Origin: Chara braunii
Taxonomy: Eukaryota; Streptophyta; Charophyceae; Charales; Characeae
DNA length: 21,023 bases
Reading direction: 5' to 3'
Assembly: GCA_003427395.1 (NCBI GenBank)
Contig: BFEA01000382.1
Location: 434,147-455,169, forward strand
In this document: positions 10,321 to 18,349 of the stretch, piece after piece
How positions within the stretch are numbered: the stretch's first letter is position 1
Layout: the number at the start of each line of letters is the position of its first letter
Program-made: the position numbers and the translations under genes
The notes under the pieces: generated by a model
What the model was told of the DNA's origin: nothing
Databases searched by the model: none
The model's input: the letters and a program-made list of their open reading frames with translations, nothing else

Positions 10321-10409
10321 TAGGCGCCGATGGCCTTTGTCGAGACGAACATGACGATGACCGTCGAGTTTGCCTCGCTTGTCGTTCTGTGTGTCTTCTC
10401 CTTGTGTAT

Positions 10410-10545
10410 TGGAGATTTGCATGGCTCCTTGTTGTGTGTAACTGCGATGGCTCCTTGTTGTGTGCACGACATTCGCAACTGCGATGGCTCCTTGTTGTGT
10501 GTGCGATATTGGTTCGACCTTAGCAATGGCTCTCTCGTTCCCTGA
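10410..10545. repeat. Short tandem repeat ATGGCTCCTTGTTGTGTG
   Basis: Copies start at 10421, 10447 and 10483, with a weaker ATGGCTCTCTCGTTCCC at about 10527. The spacing of 26-44 bp is irregular. It separates palindrome array 2 from the reading frame at 10622. Confidence 0.65.
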
Positions 10546-10621
10546 GTGTTTGTTGTGGTCGTCAATCGCTTGTGTGTGTAGGACATACGTGATGGCTCAC
10601 TGGTTCGATTAATCTTTCCCT

Positions 10622-11464
10622 TTGAATGCTAGCGCGCCGTACATGCGGGGTTCAAGGGAGGCGACTACTATACTTGGGGCTCGAAGAGATGACTTCGAAT
10701 CGGACCCTTGGATGCACGTTGTGCCCTGGCTTGACAGGCCTTTCGATGCATGGTCCGAGTTAGACTGGGAGAACACCATGAAAGACTGCCCATGGGCGGC
10801 TGATTATCGACTTGCCTCCAGCCAGGAATGGGGGACATTCATCTTCCTTGACCACATCCTCATGACCAAACACACACCGAGGTTGTGTACAGCGTTTCGT
10901 ACCCGAGGCTTGTCTTTATCGTTGACTGCGCACAACGTGTCGTGTTTGCCGCGCTTGTGGGGACCATCGATGAAGGAGGAGTTGCTGGACTGTGCGAAAT
11001 ACAACCAGTTTCTAGAGAAATATCCCCTTCCCTTCGAGGACAACTTGACGGGGAGTGTGTCGTACTTCTGCGTGCATGTTGAACTCTATCGTTTCCCTTT
11101 CGCTAGGGTTCTGTGTGTTTCGGTAAGAAATAGAAGTAAGACTTCAGCAGAGGCAGCTATTTACGTGTCTAGAAACGAGCTCATCGTTGACGGGGACACG
11201 ATTTTGTTACCGCATGGTTATAGGAACGGTAAGTTTGACGTGAAATTGGCGGGGCAGGTTGACGCACCCCAGCATTGGGAGGAGGTTGAGGAGTACGTGA
11301 CGGTCATTCGAGACGCCATCGGTCACACTTTAGCCAGAACATGTGGTTTCGTCCGAGCGCGATACGTGTCTCGCTTCTCCACCACTGCTACCCTGTCTAG
11401 TCCCCAGCTCGTGACATACGGTTTATCCCTAGACACACTGTACGGTTTCGGGGCTAAACGATAG
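10622..11464 (+). CDS. Hypothetical protein, first segment of the large gene
   Basis: This is a 280-codon frame. The 10622 start is TTG; the first ATG is at 10643. I do not recognise the family. The N-terminal part (DDFESDPWMHVVPWLDRPFD) and the part after 11085 look protein-like. Between about 10880 and 11080 the neighbouring frame instead gives the more natural text, EVVYSVSYPRLVFIVDCAQR and VVFAALVGTIDEGGVAGLCE, so two small compensating indels may have scrambled this section. Donor-like sites occur at 11123 (GTAAGA) and 11229 (GTAAGT). Splicing from 11229 to the acceptor at 12259 keeps the frame (phase 1, forming a GAT codon), in which case the true exon ends at 11228 and the tail to 11464 is intronic. 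It follows the palindrome array and may be the 5' part of the large gene. Confidence 0.45.
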   Translation: MNASAPYMRGSREATTILGARRDDFESDPWMHVVPWLDRPFDAWSELDWENTMKDCPWAADYRLASSQEWGTFIFLDHILMTKHTPRLCTAFRTRGLSLSLTAHNVSCLPRLWGPSMKEELLDCAKYNQFLEKYPLPFEDNLTGSVSYFCVHVELYRFPFARVLCVSVRNRSKTSAEAAIYVSRNELIVDGDTILLPHGYRNGKFDVKLAGQVDAPQHWEEVEEYVTVIRDAIGHTLARTCGFVRARYVSRFSTTATLSSPQLVTYGLSLDTLYGFGAKR

Positions 11465-11499
11465 ACGAGGTCGTGGGAGAGGTCGTGGGGGATGAACAG

Positions 11500-11690
11500 T
11501 GTAAGAAATGTGAGCTTTTCAGCAAGAGTGTGAACCGAGACTAAGAAATGTGTGCTATTCAGCAAGAGTGTGAACTGAGACTATGTATGTTATGGGAGCA
11601 GTAAGTTTGATGTGAGATTGTCGATGCCGATTACATGCGTTGAGACTGTGTATCACTCGTTGTGGGTGCCGATTGCATGCGTTGCCAATT
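11500..11690. repeat. Diverging ~40-bp tandem repeat
   Basis: TAAGAAATGTG...TTCAGCAAGAGTGTGAAC is duplicated at 11502 and 11542 (period 40). Further on, GATGCCGATTACATGCGTTG at 11623 is repeated with changes at 11664 (period 41). In addition, about 25 bp around the GTAAGT at 11229 (GTAAGTTTGACGTGAAATTG) recur at 11601 as GTAAGTTTGATGTGAGATTG. Confidence 0.6.
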
Positions 11691-11875
11691 GAATGCTTGG
11701 AATTGAGAATGGATGTAGGCTTTAAATTCTGAATTGATAGCGTTGCATTGGTCGATAGTCGGCTGCCTCGATTGATGTGCCTTGTTTGATGTGACTCATT
11801 GGATACGCCGCTACCGTGTTCTGTTTGCCTGCTCTTGGATACGCCGCTCCCGTTCTCTGTCACGATGGCCAGCAA

Positions 11876-12110
11876 CAATCGAGTCGAACACGATCGAGCT
11901 GGCCTCAAGGGCCGCGCTGGCCCACCACGTTCGAGTCGAACTCGATCGAGCTGCGAGCACGCCTCTGGGTCACGAGCACGATCGCAATCTTGTGGGTCAC
12001 ACTGGCCCACCACGATCGAGTCGAACACGATCGAGCTGACCCATCACGATCAAGTCGAACACGATCAAGTCGAACACGAACACGATCGCGTCCAACACGG
12101 TCGAGTCCAG
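11876..12110. repeat. Palindrome array 3 (GATCGAGTCGAACACGATCG type)
   Basis: Copies occur near 11877, 11931, 12014, 12048 and 12062, with decayed ones at about 12083-12108. The core TCGAGTCGAAC(A/T)CGA matches the other two arrays, and flanking GATCGAGC and GCCCACCACG are also repeated. Within the proposed gene model the array is intronic. Overlapping frames on both strands (11555-12028, 11799-12305) are artefacts. Confidence 0.8.
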
Positions 12111-12259
12111 GCGAGCATGATCGCGATCGGTTCGAACTCTATCTCCGGGGCTGCCTTACCACTATCTAAAACATTTCACTTTTNTACTCGTCGTGCCATG
12201 CCAATGTTGGGCGACCTTCTGATATTTGGCTTTGCGGTGGTGTGCTGTGTTGCTTTCAG

Positions 12260-13428
12260 ATTCGACAACGCTGCAAAACATGGAACGAGAGGGGAAGNCA
12301 AGTAAGCGACGATCAAGTAAGAGTTCTGGGAGCATGGAACAATCTCCGAAAAAATTGAAGGGGACGCCGACCGCTGGAGGGGGGAGTCCAGAGACACCGG
12401 GGACTAAGCGCCAACGCACCCTGTTTCCGCGGGTTGCGCCTTCCACAGGCACTCCAGTTCCACGGAGTGGGCCTTCTACANGCACTTCAGTTCCGAGGGT
12501 TGCACCTTCCACAGACACTCCGTCGACTCGTGCTCGGGGCTCTGGACCGGATAAGGCTGTGTTGATGACTGGGGGGCCTGCGGGTCAGGAACGTGTGCCT
12601 GGTCCGCGGCAGGGAAGATCTGCAGTGGACGCTGTGCCCGGACGTAAACCGTCTGGTGAAACGACTGCCGCGGGTCGNCGGGACGATGTGCCCGTGGTTA
12701 ATCACAAGGACAAGTTCTGGATGCTGGACTGGGTGGGGGAGATCGGAGAACCATCGAGCGGCCTTGTTCTATACGTGGTCATAAAAGAAAATACTGTGTC
12801 GGTAGGTGGCCTGGTGAGGTGGACTGGACAAGGTGCACCATCTGCAATGTTCGAGTTGACGATGGTCCTGAATGGAAGAGGGGAAAGGATGTCGAATGTT
12901 AAACACGTCACTCTTCGATGGGCCAAACACGCAGGATATGGGAAGTCGCTCGTTGATGTATTCAACACACCACCGAGTACGGAAGTGAAGTTGTCTGACC
13001 TCATAGATGTCCTCGGGTTTTTCGACAGTAATGTGATCGCGGGCGGAGAGCCGGTTGTGCATCCGGAAGACCGCATATCGGAGCCTAAATGCGTGCTTTC
13101 GAAAACCGTGGAGACTGGGCCTTCCATCACGATCCACGACACACCGCCGACTCCGAACGCTGGGCAGATTGGAGAGAAGGGTCCGTACCGCGGACTGGTC
13201 GTGCCGTCAGCCCCTGTGAAGTCCAGGCCAACGGCAAGCAAAGCACCAGTTGCCTTGGGTAGCCAATCGCGCTATGCAGCAGCCACCAAGGGACCTCTCT
13301 CCTTAGTGGGCCAGCAGCGCTGCGACTACACTGTGCCAAGCCGCACAGAGGAAGCCCTTGAATATTTTGAAGATGATGATGACGAGAACAACGAGGAATA
13401 TTCAGAACGAGGAGGAGGACAAGAATAG
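12260..13428 (+). CDS. Large-gene segment: basic disordered region plus unrecognised globular domain
   Basis: I take the segment from the acceptor at 12259 or from the first ATG at 12280; an upstream start at 12226 is TTG. Residues after the ATG are rich in Ser, Pro, Lys and Arg with nuclear-localisation-like clusters (SKRRSSK, PKKLK, TKRQR). A 33-bp coding repeat (12439, 12472, 12505) encodes APSTGTPVPR-type units. About 12703-13080 looks folded (FWMLDWVGEIGEPSSGLVLY; VSVGGLVRWTGQG; DLIDVLGFFDSNVIAGGEP), but I cannot assign a family. It ends in an acidic tail (YFEDDDDENNEEYSERGG) and TAG at 13426. The same frame reopens directly after that stop, so the TAG looks like an internal nonsense codon. 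Three single N bases (12298, 12481, 12678) leave residues undefined. Confidence 0.5.
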
Positions 13429-13434
13429 TATGCG

Positions 13435-14547
13435 GTGGGTGTCGGTGACATGACGAGGCGCTATGGGGGAAAAAGTAAAGTGGTTGGACGTGATGACGAC
13501 ACTGAGCACACTATCAGCGAATTGGGTGGAGAGGTTGGTCTGGCAGGGGGATATGGGGGCAGCGACGAAGGATGTGAGGAGGATGTGCATCCAACACGAG
13601 GGGGGGTGGACCACGAGACAGTGGCTGTGACTGTGCATACAGATGCTGCAGGGCTCGCCGAGCGAAAGAGGAAGCACAGGCAGGAGAGGAGAAGTGTTTT
13701 GGATAGTAAACGGAGTAAGCAGGAAGCGGGTCAGAAAAGACAATTGAAACTATTGCCCGTGGATGAGGCGGTCCAGCGCACACGGGAGATTGAGGCGGCC
13801 ACGAAGAAAAAGAAGCAGCCAAAGAAAAAAACGGCAAAGGGTGGTGTCATGGAAAAGACTTCCGTTTTTCCTGCGAAACAACCCCAATCGGATGAAGAGG
13901 CTGCAGGCAAGACAGTTACTAGGCCGCCAAGTTCGCGAAATGTGCCATCGGATGCTTCTTCTGGTGTTCTCAGCAAAGGCTTTCTCCTTGAGTTGGACGA
14001 GCATGGGAACCAGTGTCCAGACATGGAATTCATTTCTGTCAAGTTCGACAGAATTCTGGATATCCCCGACGTGGAATTCAGATACAATCAAAGTTATCTT
14101 GTGCAACAGATGATTGATGACATTTATGATGCAATAGTTGCATCGGGTGAGGCTGCTATCAGAGAGAGAACGACTGGAGTTGCCGGTGTAAATGTTTGTA
14201 CATTGTATGAAAAACATGTCCTTTTGTGGGTTGCCATCCATGATACAATGCATACTCACGCTTCAGGGAGGATTGTGAGAGCGAGGAGGGTGCTGCCCCA
14301 TGAATTCGACCTCGGCTCTGTGAACAAGTACTACTACTACCCTCTTAGCGATCAGCATAACGTAGCGGCGGCAAGAAGGTGTTTTGTTGAACACCCTGAC
14401 ATCGCACAAGAGCTCCGATTGGATCGCTGGACTACGAGGCCTGTTTATTATCGGGATAAGAGCATGGACAATTACAGCACGCTGAGCACTTTCCAGAACG
14501 CAAAGGACAAATGGAATACCCCACCGTACCAGATCGTGGTCTTCTAG
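13435..14547 (+). CDS. Large-gene segment with ParB-like domain
   Basis: It continues the preceding frame after TAG. The 13435 start is not ATG; the first ATG is at 13450. Residues to about 180 are charged and basic (RKRKHRQERRSVLDSKRSK; ATKKKKQPKKKTAKGG), suggesting nuclear location. From about residue 195, DMEFISVKFDRILDIPDVEF and SYLVQQMIDDIYDAIVASGE resemble the opening strand/helix of ParB/Srx-fold proteins (preferred-value strand, then a helix ending in a Gly turn). Later YYYPLSDQHNVAAARRCFVE (about residues 299-318) resembles the ParB box GxHRxxAA, with Gln-His-Asn in the core position. These are resemblances judged by eye. ParB-like domains bind DNA or act as nucleases or CTPases; which applies here, if any, is unknown. 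It ends at TAG 14545, after which the frame continues (NIRKLWHASNCAEAK). Confidence 0.5.
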   Translation: MGVGDMTRRYGGKSKVVGRDDDTEHTISELGGEVGLAGGYGGSDEGCEEDVHPTRGGVDHETVAVTVHTDAAGLAERKRKHRQERRSVLDSKRSKQEAGQKRQLKLLPVDEAVQRTREIEAATKKKKQPKKKTAKGGVMEKTSVFPAKQPQSDEEAAGKTVTRPPSSRNVPSDASSGVLSKGFLLELDEHGNQCPDMEFISVKFDRILDIPDVEFRYNQSYLVQQMIDDIYDAIVASGEAAIRERTTGVAGVNVCTLYEKHVLLWVAIHDTMHTHASGRIVRARRVLPHEFDLGSVNKYYYYPLSDQHNVAAARRCFVEHPDIAQELRLDRWTTRPVYYRDKSMDNYSTLSTFQNAKDKWNTPPYQIVVF

Positions 14548-14559
14548 AACATACGGAAG

Positions 14560-15552
14560 TTGTGGCACGCATCGAACTGTGCTGAAGCTAAAGGTGGCTC
14601 TGCGGCGGAAGTGAAAAATGCAGATTATAAAAAGTTTGCAGGAGAGGCTCTTCGTTTGACCGGGATAAATTATTTGGTTGACATTTCCCTTACTACTCAA
14701 TGGAGCGGCCAGTGGTCTGATGCCCTGGGGCCCTACATGTTATTGGCAAGGGCGACAGATGACGTTTTCGAAAAGGTGAAACAAGAGTACGCCGCTTGGG
14801 AAGCTGGACAATTGCCGGGGAGAGATGCTGTGAAGCCTGCTACCAAACAAGGTGAATCAGGGACGGCACCGAGGGCTGGACCCGGATTTGAGTTGAAAGG
14901 TGAAGTTAGGCTTCCGGTAGATTGGGTTCAGGGAACCAAAGGACCCGGTTACCTCGTGGCTGTGCACGATCCGGATATCAGAGCTTGGAAACCTTTTTCA
15001 GCGCTTGGGAGGCGTGAGCGGCTTCAACTGTTGCGAAACATTCTCACAGGCAATGTAATACTGACTCCTAAGCAAAGTGGAGTTGCTCAACGTGCCGGAA
15101 AACATTCAACGGAGACATACGTGGAAATGGTAAAGATTGAAAGAGCAATGTTGAGGATGTTTCACTACTTCATCTTCATTTCTGACCCTCACAGGAAGTC
15201 GTCAGAGTGGACGGAACCATTCTTCGAGAACCTTTCCGATGTGTTTGATAAGTACCGTAATCAAGGATTGACGTCTGAGAGGTGGATCGACCAACGTCAC
15301 TATTTCAAAGACATGAATTGGGTGCGAACGTTCCCGGCTACACTTGGAGGAGAGGAGGAAAAAGGAGAAGAGGGATTCAAGAAAACAACATCACTTGTTG
15401 CGAAGTGCCCCGAAGAGTTCGTGCAATTTGTCAATAAGCTGCTGCGCAAATTAGAAACCAGGGGTTCGCAAAGCATAAGAATGTCGGGCACGACGAAATA
15501 TATACATTTCCAAAAACAGAACGTGGACTCTGTTTTCGTCCCGTTTGAATGA
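14560..15552 (+). CDS. Large-gene segment, helical middle region
   Basis: The frame is shared with the preceding segment and the first counted codon is TTG, so this is not an independent start. It encodes 330 residues with good protein composition and no known motif that I can name. Features are a folded N-terminal part (FAGEALRLTGINYLVDISLT), a flexible linker (residues 95-120, Gly/Ala/Lys-rich), and a mostly helical part (RRERLQLLRNILTGNVI; YVEMVKIERAMLRMFHYFIF; PFFENLSDVFDKYRNQG; WVRTFPATLGGEEEKGEEG). In prokaryotic ParB-methylase fusions a helical linker lies between the two domains, which is consistent with this place in the chain. It ends at TGA 15550, and the same frame resumes with EPSDISEEMDSKEMYR. 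Confidence 0.5.
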   Translation: MWHASNCAEAKGGSAAEVKNADYKKFAGEALRLTGINYLVDISLTTQWSGQWSDALGPYMLLARATDDVFEKVKQEYAAWEAGQLPGRDAVKPATKQGESGTAPRAGPGFELKGEVRLPVDWVQGTKGPGYLVAVHDPDIRAWKPFSALGRRERLQLLRNILTGNVILTPKQSGVAQRAGKHSTETYVEMVKIERAMLRMFHYFIFISDPHRKSSEWTEPFFENLSDVFDKYRNQGLTSERWIDQRHYFKDMNWVRTFPATLGGEEEKGEEGFKKTTSLVAKCPEEFVQFVNKLLRKLETRGSQSIRMSGTTKYIHFQKQNVDSVFVPFE

Positions 15553-15576
15553 GAACCAAGCGATATTTCGGAAGAG

Positions 15577-16527
15577 ATGGATTCCAAAGAAATGTATAGA
15601 GTCGTCAAACATTTGAGTTGCCACACGGCCGTGCTGGATTTGTGTCACCCAACCCAGATGGGTATGTGGACTGAAGAAGTCTTTGATGGTCTATGGAAGT
15701 TCATGGGAAAACTGGCTGGTGATTATTGGACATTATTGTGCTTCGTTCCGCGGTCTTACAAGTTTACATTTTTCAACCGAGTGACACGTTGGGACATTCA
15801 CTTGTCTCTTCTAAAGTGGACTCGTCAGCAACAAACGAAGGCGAAGCATTCACATAAGGTTGCGAACTTGCCTTTGGAGGACACCGACAGAATGACTGTC
15901 ATCATGTACTCCAACGATGGGGATTATCACCACAACACTATTCCCTTGCTTGAAGACATTCCAGCAAGCACTCCAGCTACAGATCGATCATCTGGCGAGC
16001 AGGCGGGTGACTTATCAGCACTTGTGCGCAGAGAGAGAAAGTCAAACATGTTGACTGATGTCGTGGAGAAGAACTTCACGCCCACGAAGTTGAAAATGGC
16101 AGGTATGGAGCCAAAGGAGAAATCTGTGTACGAAGGTATGGAAAGGGAGCCAAATGCGATGGTGGAGACATTGGAGCATTTTTGTCCTGCGGATGAGGCG
16201 ATTGTTTTTCTGAGAAAAGGTCATGCGGCGTTGATTTGGGAGTTGTTAAAGAGTCTCCATCATTGCATTGTTCTGGAGGGGGAGGGTATGAAGTTCGAGT
16301 TTCTCGTTCAATTCGTCAACAGGATGGTCATGACTGGAGGTTACTACGCCAAATTTATTAAGCCGCCTCCTCGACATGATGAAGGGCGTGATCTCGTCTA
16401 CAAAGTCGGCCAAAACATCGTCAGCATTTGGGAGTTCCTTTTCGAGACGAAGCCACAAAACAGAGGGGAACGTGCATATGTCGTCAGAAGGCGAAAAATT
16501 GAATCACTTCTGAAGGGGGTATCATAA
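15577..16527 (+). CDS. Large-gene segment with permuted methyltransferase-like domain (probably inactive)
   Basis: The ATG at 15577 lies in the same frame as the preceding segments. The 316 residues follow the order of permuted N4/N6-adenine/cytosine DNA methylases. Residues 18-25 (AVLDLCHP) sit where the catalytic (D/N/S)PP(Y/F/W) motif would be, followed by a helix and strand (EEVFDGLWKFMGKL; YWTLLCFVP). Residues about 196-240 (PNAMVETLEHFCPADEAIVF, then LRKGHAALIWELLKS, then CIVLEGE and a helix) mirror the EKPxxL...DxFxGxGT...GxExxxxY motif-I region. The catalytic PP pair and the Gly-rich SAM loop are both degenerate, so catalysis is unlikely. The assignment rests on motif order and predicted strand/helix pattern seen by eye. 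It ends at TAA 16525, just after a G5 run; one base fewer there would carry the frame into the next segment. Confidence 0.45.
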   Translation: MDSKEMYRVVKHLSCHTAVLDLCHPTQMGMWTEEVFDGLWKFMGKLAGDYWTLLCFVPRSYKFTFFNRVTRWDIHLSLLKWTRQQQTKAKHSHKVANLPLEDTDRMTVIMYSNDGDYHHNTIPLLEDIPASTPATDRSSGEQAGDLSALVRRERKSNMLTDVVEKNFTPTKLKMAGMEPKEKSVYEGMEREPNAMVETLEHFCPADEAIVFLRKGHAALIWELLKSLHHCIVLEGEGMKFEFLVQFVNRMVMTGGYYAKFIKPPPRHDEGRDLVYKVGQNIVSIWEFLFETKPQNRGERAYVVRRRKIESLLKGVS

Positions 16528-17416
16528 GGCACCGGCGGAGACGGAAGTTGCATTTCTAGACCGTTTGGAGATGATGTACTTCGGCGAACACATCGGGACG
16601 TTTACAATCGCAGCTTATGCAACTTGTTTTGGGGAGGGCTTTGATGTTGAGGACTCAGAAGAAGAAAGTGAAGATGGTACTTTGCAAGCGGCTTTGGCAG
16701 ATGAGAGGCAAAAAGCTTGTAGCTCGGCTTCGCAGAAGATGGGTGCGTCGGGCACATCGTCCGGTTCTGAAGGGGCTTCAAGTATGGTAGTTTCAACGGA
16801 CCAGTTACCGAATCGTCCCTCAACTTCTTCTCTTGTGCAAGTTACACCTTCTCACATGGCGGGCAACACAACATCGCTACCTTCCGGCGCAGTTCGGGAT
16901 GATCCGAGGGTGCAGGCAATGCTCTCCCCAAAGGTTATTGCAAGTATGTCAGCACTCGCACATGGCCCGAGTCCGAGGGTGCAACCAATGCTCTCCCCAA
17001 AGATTATTGCAAGTCTATCATCACTTGCACAAAACCCGACTGTTGTTTTGGAATTGCTACGCTCTCAAACTCCACAACAACCCCCGTCTGAATCTTTGGA
17101 GTACGAGATTGGAGACAGGATCCCTCCGGACATTGCACAGCTTCCTGGACCTATTGTGTGCCGAGACGATTATACGGTGATGCCTGACAACGTATGGGGT
17201 CATCACATTATATGGCACCCCCACCGCTTCCAACTTGCATTGGCAAGAGGGAACTGGGTAATGGCTATCAAAGAAGAAGGGGAGTGGCAATTAGGCCTCC
17301 ACAGACGTATGTCAGAATCCAAGTTTGTCGCACACGCCAAAAATCAGATTGGCAAGCGATTGCTGCGACTTAATCCGAAGGTTTCTCAATCAAGACTGGA
17401 TGCAAGGAGAGAATAA
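16514..17416 (+). CDS. Large-gene segment, acidic/Ser-rich region and small folded domain
   Basis: This frame is open from 16514, overlaps the end of the preceding segment, and reads on naturally as YHKAPAETEVAFLDRLEMMY and FGEHIGTFTIAAYATCFGEG. Then come an acidic patch (DVEDSEEESEDG) and a Ser/Thr-rich stretch. A 69-bp coding duplication (units at about 16904 and 16973) encodes RVQAMLSPKVIASMSALAHG and RVQPMLSPKIIASLSSLAQN. A folded piece follows (VCRDDYTVMPDNVWGHHIIW; QLALARGNWVMAIKEEGEWQ). I do not recognise a family. It ends with TAA (17414) and TAG (17423) in frame, next to a T7 run that forms a TTTTTTTAG acceptor-like site. Confidence 0.45.
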   Translation, partial: RGYHKAPAETEVAFLDRLEMMYFGEHIGTFTIAAYATCFGEGFDVEDSEEESEDGTLQAALADERQKACSSASQKMGASGTSSGSEGASSMVVSTDQLPNRPSTSSLVQVTPSHMAGNTTSLPSGAVRDDPRVQAMLSPKVIASMSALAHGPSPRVQPMLSPKIIASLSSLAQNPTVVLELLRSQTPQQPPSESLEYEIGDRIPPDIAQLPGPIVCRDDYTVMPDNVWGHHIIWHPHRFQLALARGNWVMAIKEEGEWQLGLHRRMSESKFVAHAKNQIGKRLLRLNPKVSQSRLDARRE

Positions 17417-17425
17417 TTTTTTTAG

Positions 17426-18349
17426 GAGTTCAAAACATCTCGATGGCTTGAGTATCTGGAATTGTTATATGATCGAGAAACAAGTCCAACTTTTGGATAT
17501 AATTGGCGTATCGAAAAGGAACTTCAAGACAAAGCTGGGGAAAGGAAAGGAGCGAGCGGCGATTCGAGTGGCAAGGGATCAGGATCAGGCGGCGGTGCGC
17601 GTGGCAAGGGAACAAGATCAAGCCGTGGTGAACTTGGCAAGGGATCGGAACCATGGGGCGGTGCCAGTGGCAAGGGCCTGGGACCGAGCGTTGGTGCAAG
17701 TGGAAAGCCAATAACTCATGGTGAACTGCAAAAACACGAAATGTGTCAAGGGCGTCAAGCAACAGAGGGAAAGGTATCAGGACCAAGCGATGGTGCACAT
17801 GACAAGGGATCGGGATCGCCTCTGGGATCAGGACAAAGCAGCAGTGCACATTGCAGGGGATCGGGTTCGCCTCTGGAACTAGGACCAAGCGGCGGTGCAC
17901 ATGACAAGGGATCGGGATCGCCTCTTGGATCAGGACAAAGTAGCGGTGCACATGGCAGGGGATCGAGAGGCGATGCAAGTGGCAAGGATTTGGGAGCAAG
18001 CGGCGGTGCAAGCGTCAAGGGCGTAAGTCATGGAGAACTGCCGAAATGTGTTGAGGAGGTCCTTCCGGATGACCAAGTTTGGGTGACCACTGTGTTGGCG
18101 AGCGAGAGGGTTACTACGCAAGTGGATAATACTGGTGCACTTGCAGAATTAGAGATGCCATCGTTGGATATGCCAGTTGAGAAAGATGAGCATGAAGTCT
18201 CTCTGGACATGAAGAATGAAAGCGCGACTGCAGGTGCAAAGGAAACTGTCAATGCACAGACCATCGAAGAGGATGAAGGACATATAGTACTCAGTACACG
18301 GGAGCAACATACGCTTGTACAGCCTGAACTTATGCTTGCAAAATCATAA
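17426..18349 (+). CDS. Large-gene segment, low-complexity Gly/Ser/Lys linker
   Basis: Same frame as the preceding segment. It opens with EFKTSRWLEYLELLYDRETS and PTFGYNWRIEKELQDKAGE, which looks folded, then becomes Gly/Ser/Lys/Arg-rich (GASGKGLGPSVGASGK). Between 17795 and about 17990 a 51-bp unit (17 residues; copies at 17795, 17846, 17897, 17948) encodes GAHDKGSGSPLGSGQSS-like text. This keeps the reading frame, which suggests selection for a flexible linker at the time of expansion. The C-terminal part is acidic (EKDEHEVSLDMKNESATAG). It ends at TAA 18347, but the same frame continues from 18350 to 18589. Minus-strand frames over the repeat are artefacts. Confidence 0.45.
   Translation, partial: EFKTSRWLEYLELLYDRETSPTFGYNWRIEKELQDKAGERKGASGDSSGKGSGSGGGARGKGTRSSRGELGKGSEPWGGASGKGLGPSVGASGKPITHGELQKHEMCQGRQATEGKVSGPSDGAHDKGSGSPLGSGQSSSAHCRGSGSPLELGPSGGAHDKGSGSPLGSGQSSGAHGRGSRGDASGKDLGASGGASVKGVSHGELPKCVEEVLPDDQVWVTTVLASERVTTQVDNTGALAELEMPSLDMPVEKDEHEVSLDMKNESATAGAKETVNAQTIEEDEGHIVLSTREQHTLVQPELMLAKS
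17795..17998 (+). repeat. 51-bp in-frame coding minisatellite
   Basis: GTGCACATGRCARGGGATCG-type units start at 17795, 17846, 17897 and 17948. The 102-bp spacing of the closest matches (17795 and 17897) shows an alternating A/B arrangement. The length is a multiple of three, so copy-number change would not shift the frame. Confidence 0.75.

Larger units (their letters stand above)
11229..12259 (+). other. Proposed intron (GTAAGT...TTTCAG)
   Basis: The donor at 11229 reads GTAAGT exactly. The acceptor TGTTGCTTTCAG ends at 12259. Joining gives a phase-compatible reading from the 10622 frame into the frame that runs to 16527. The stretch holds a ~40-bp repeat and palindrome array 3 and has no protein-like frame past 11464. 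The model is inferred from consensus and phase only. A second GTAAGT-containing copy of the donor region lies at about 11601. Confidence 0.4.

Noticed and set aside
9140-10586. Long overlapping open frames on both strands (for example 9606-10142 +, 9900-10586 -, 9934-10467 -)
   Set aside because: They are generated by the palindromic, stop-poor repeat; translations are the same Arg/Ser/Val-rich text in several frames and on both strands.
13402-14259. Minus-strand frames over the ParB-like segment
   Set aside because: Shadows of the plus-strand frame with unlikely composition and no motif.
17430-18121. Minus-strand frames opposite the Gly/Ser linker (17430-18011, 17755-18018)
   Set aside because: They mirror the 51-bp coding repeat; the plus strand fits the frame of its neighbours and the repeat length keeps that frame.
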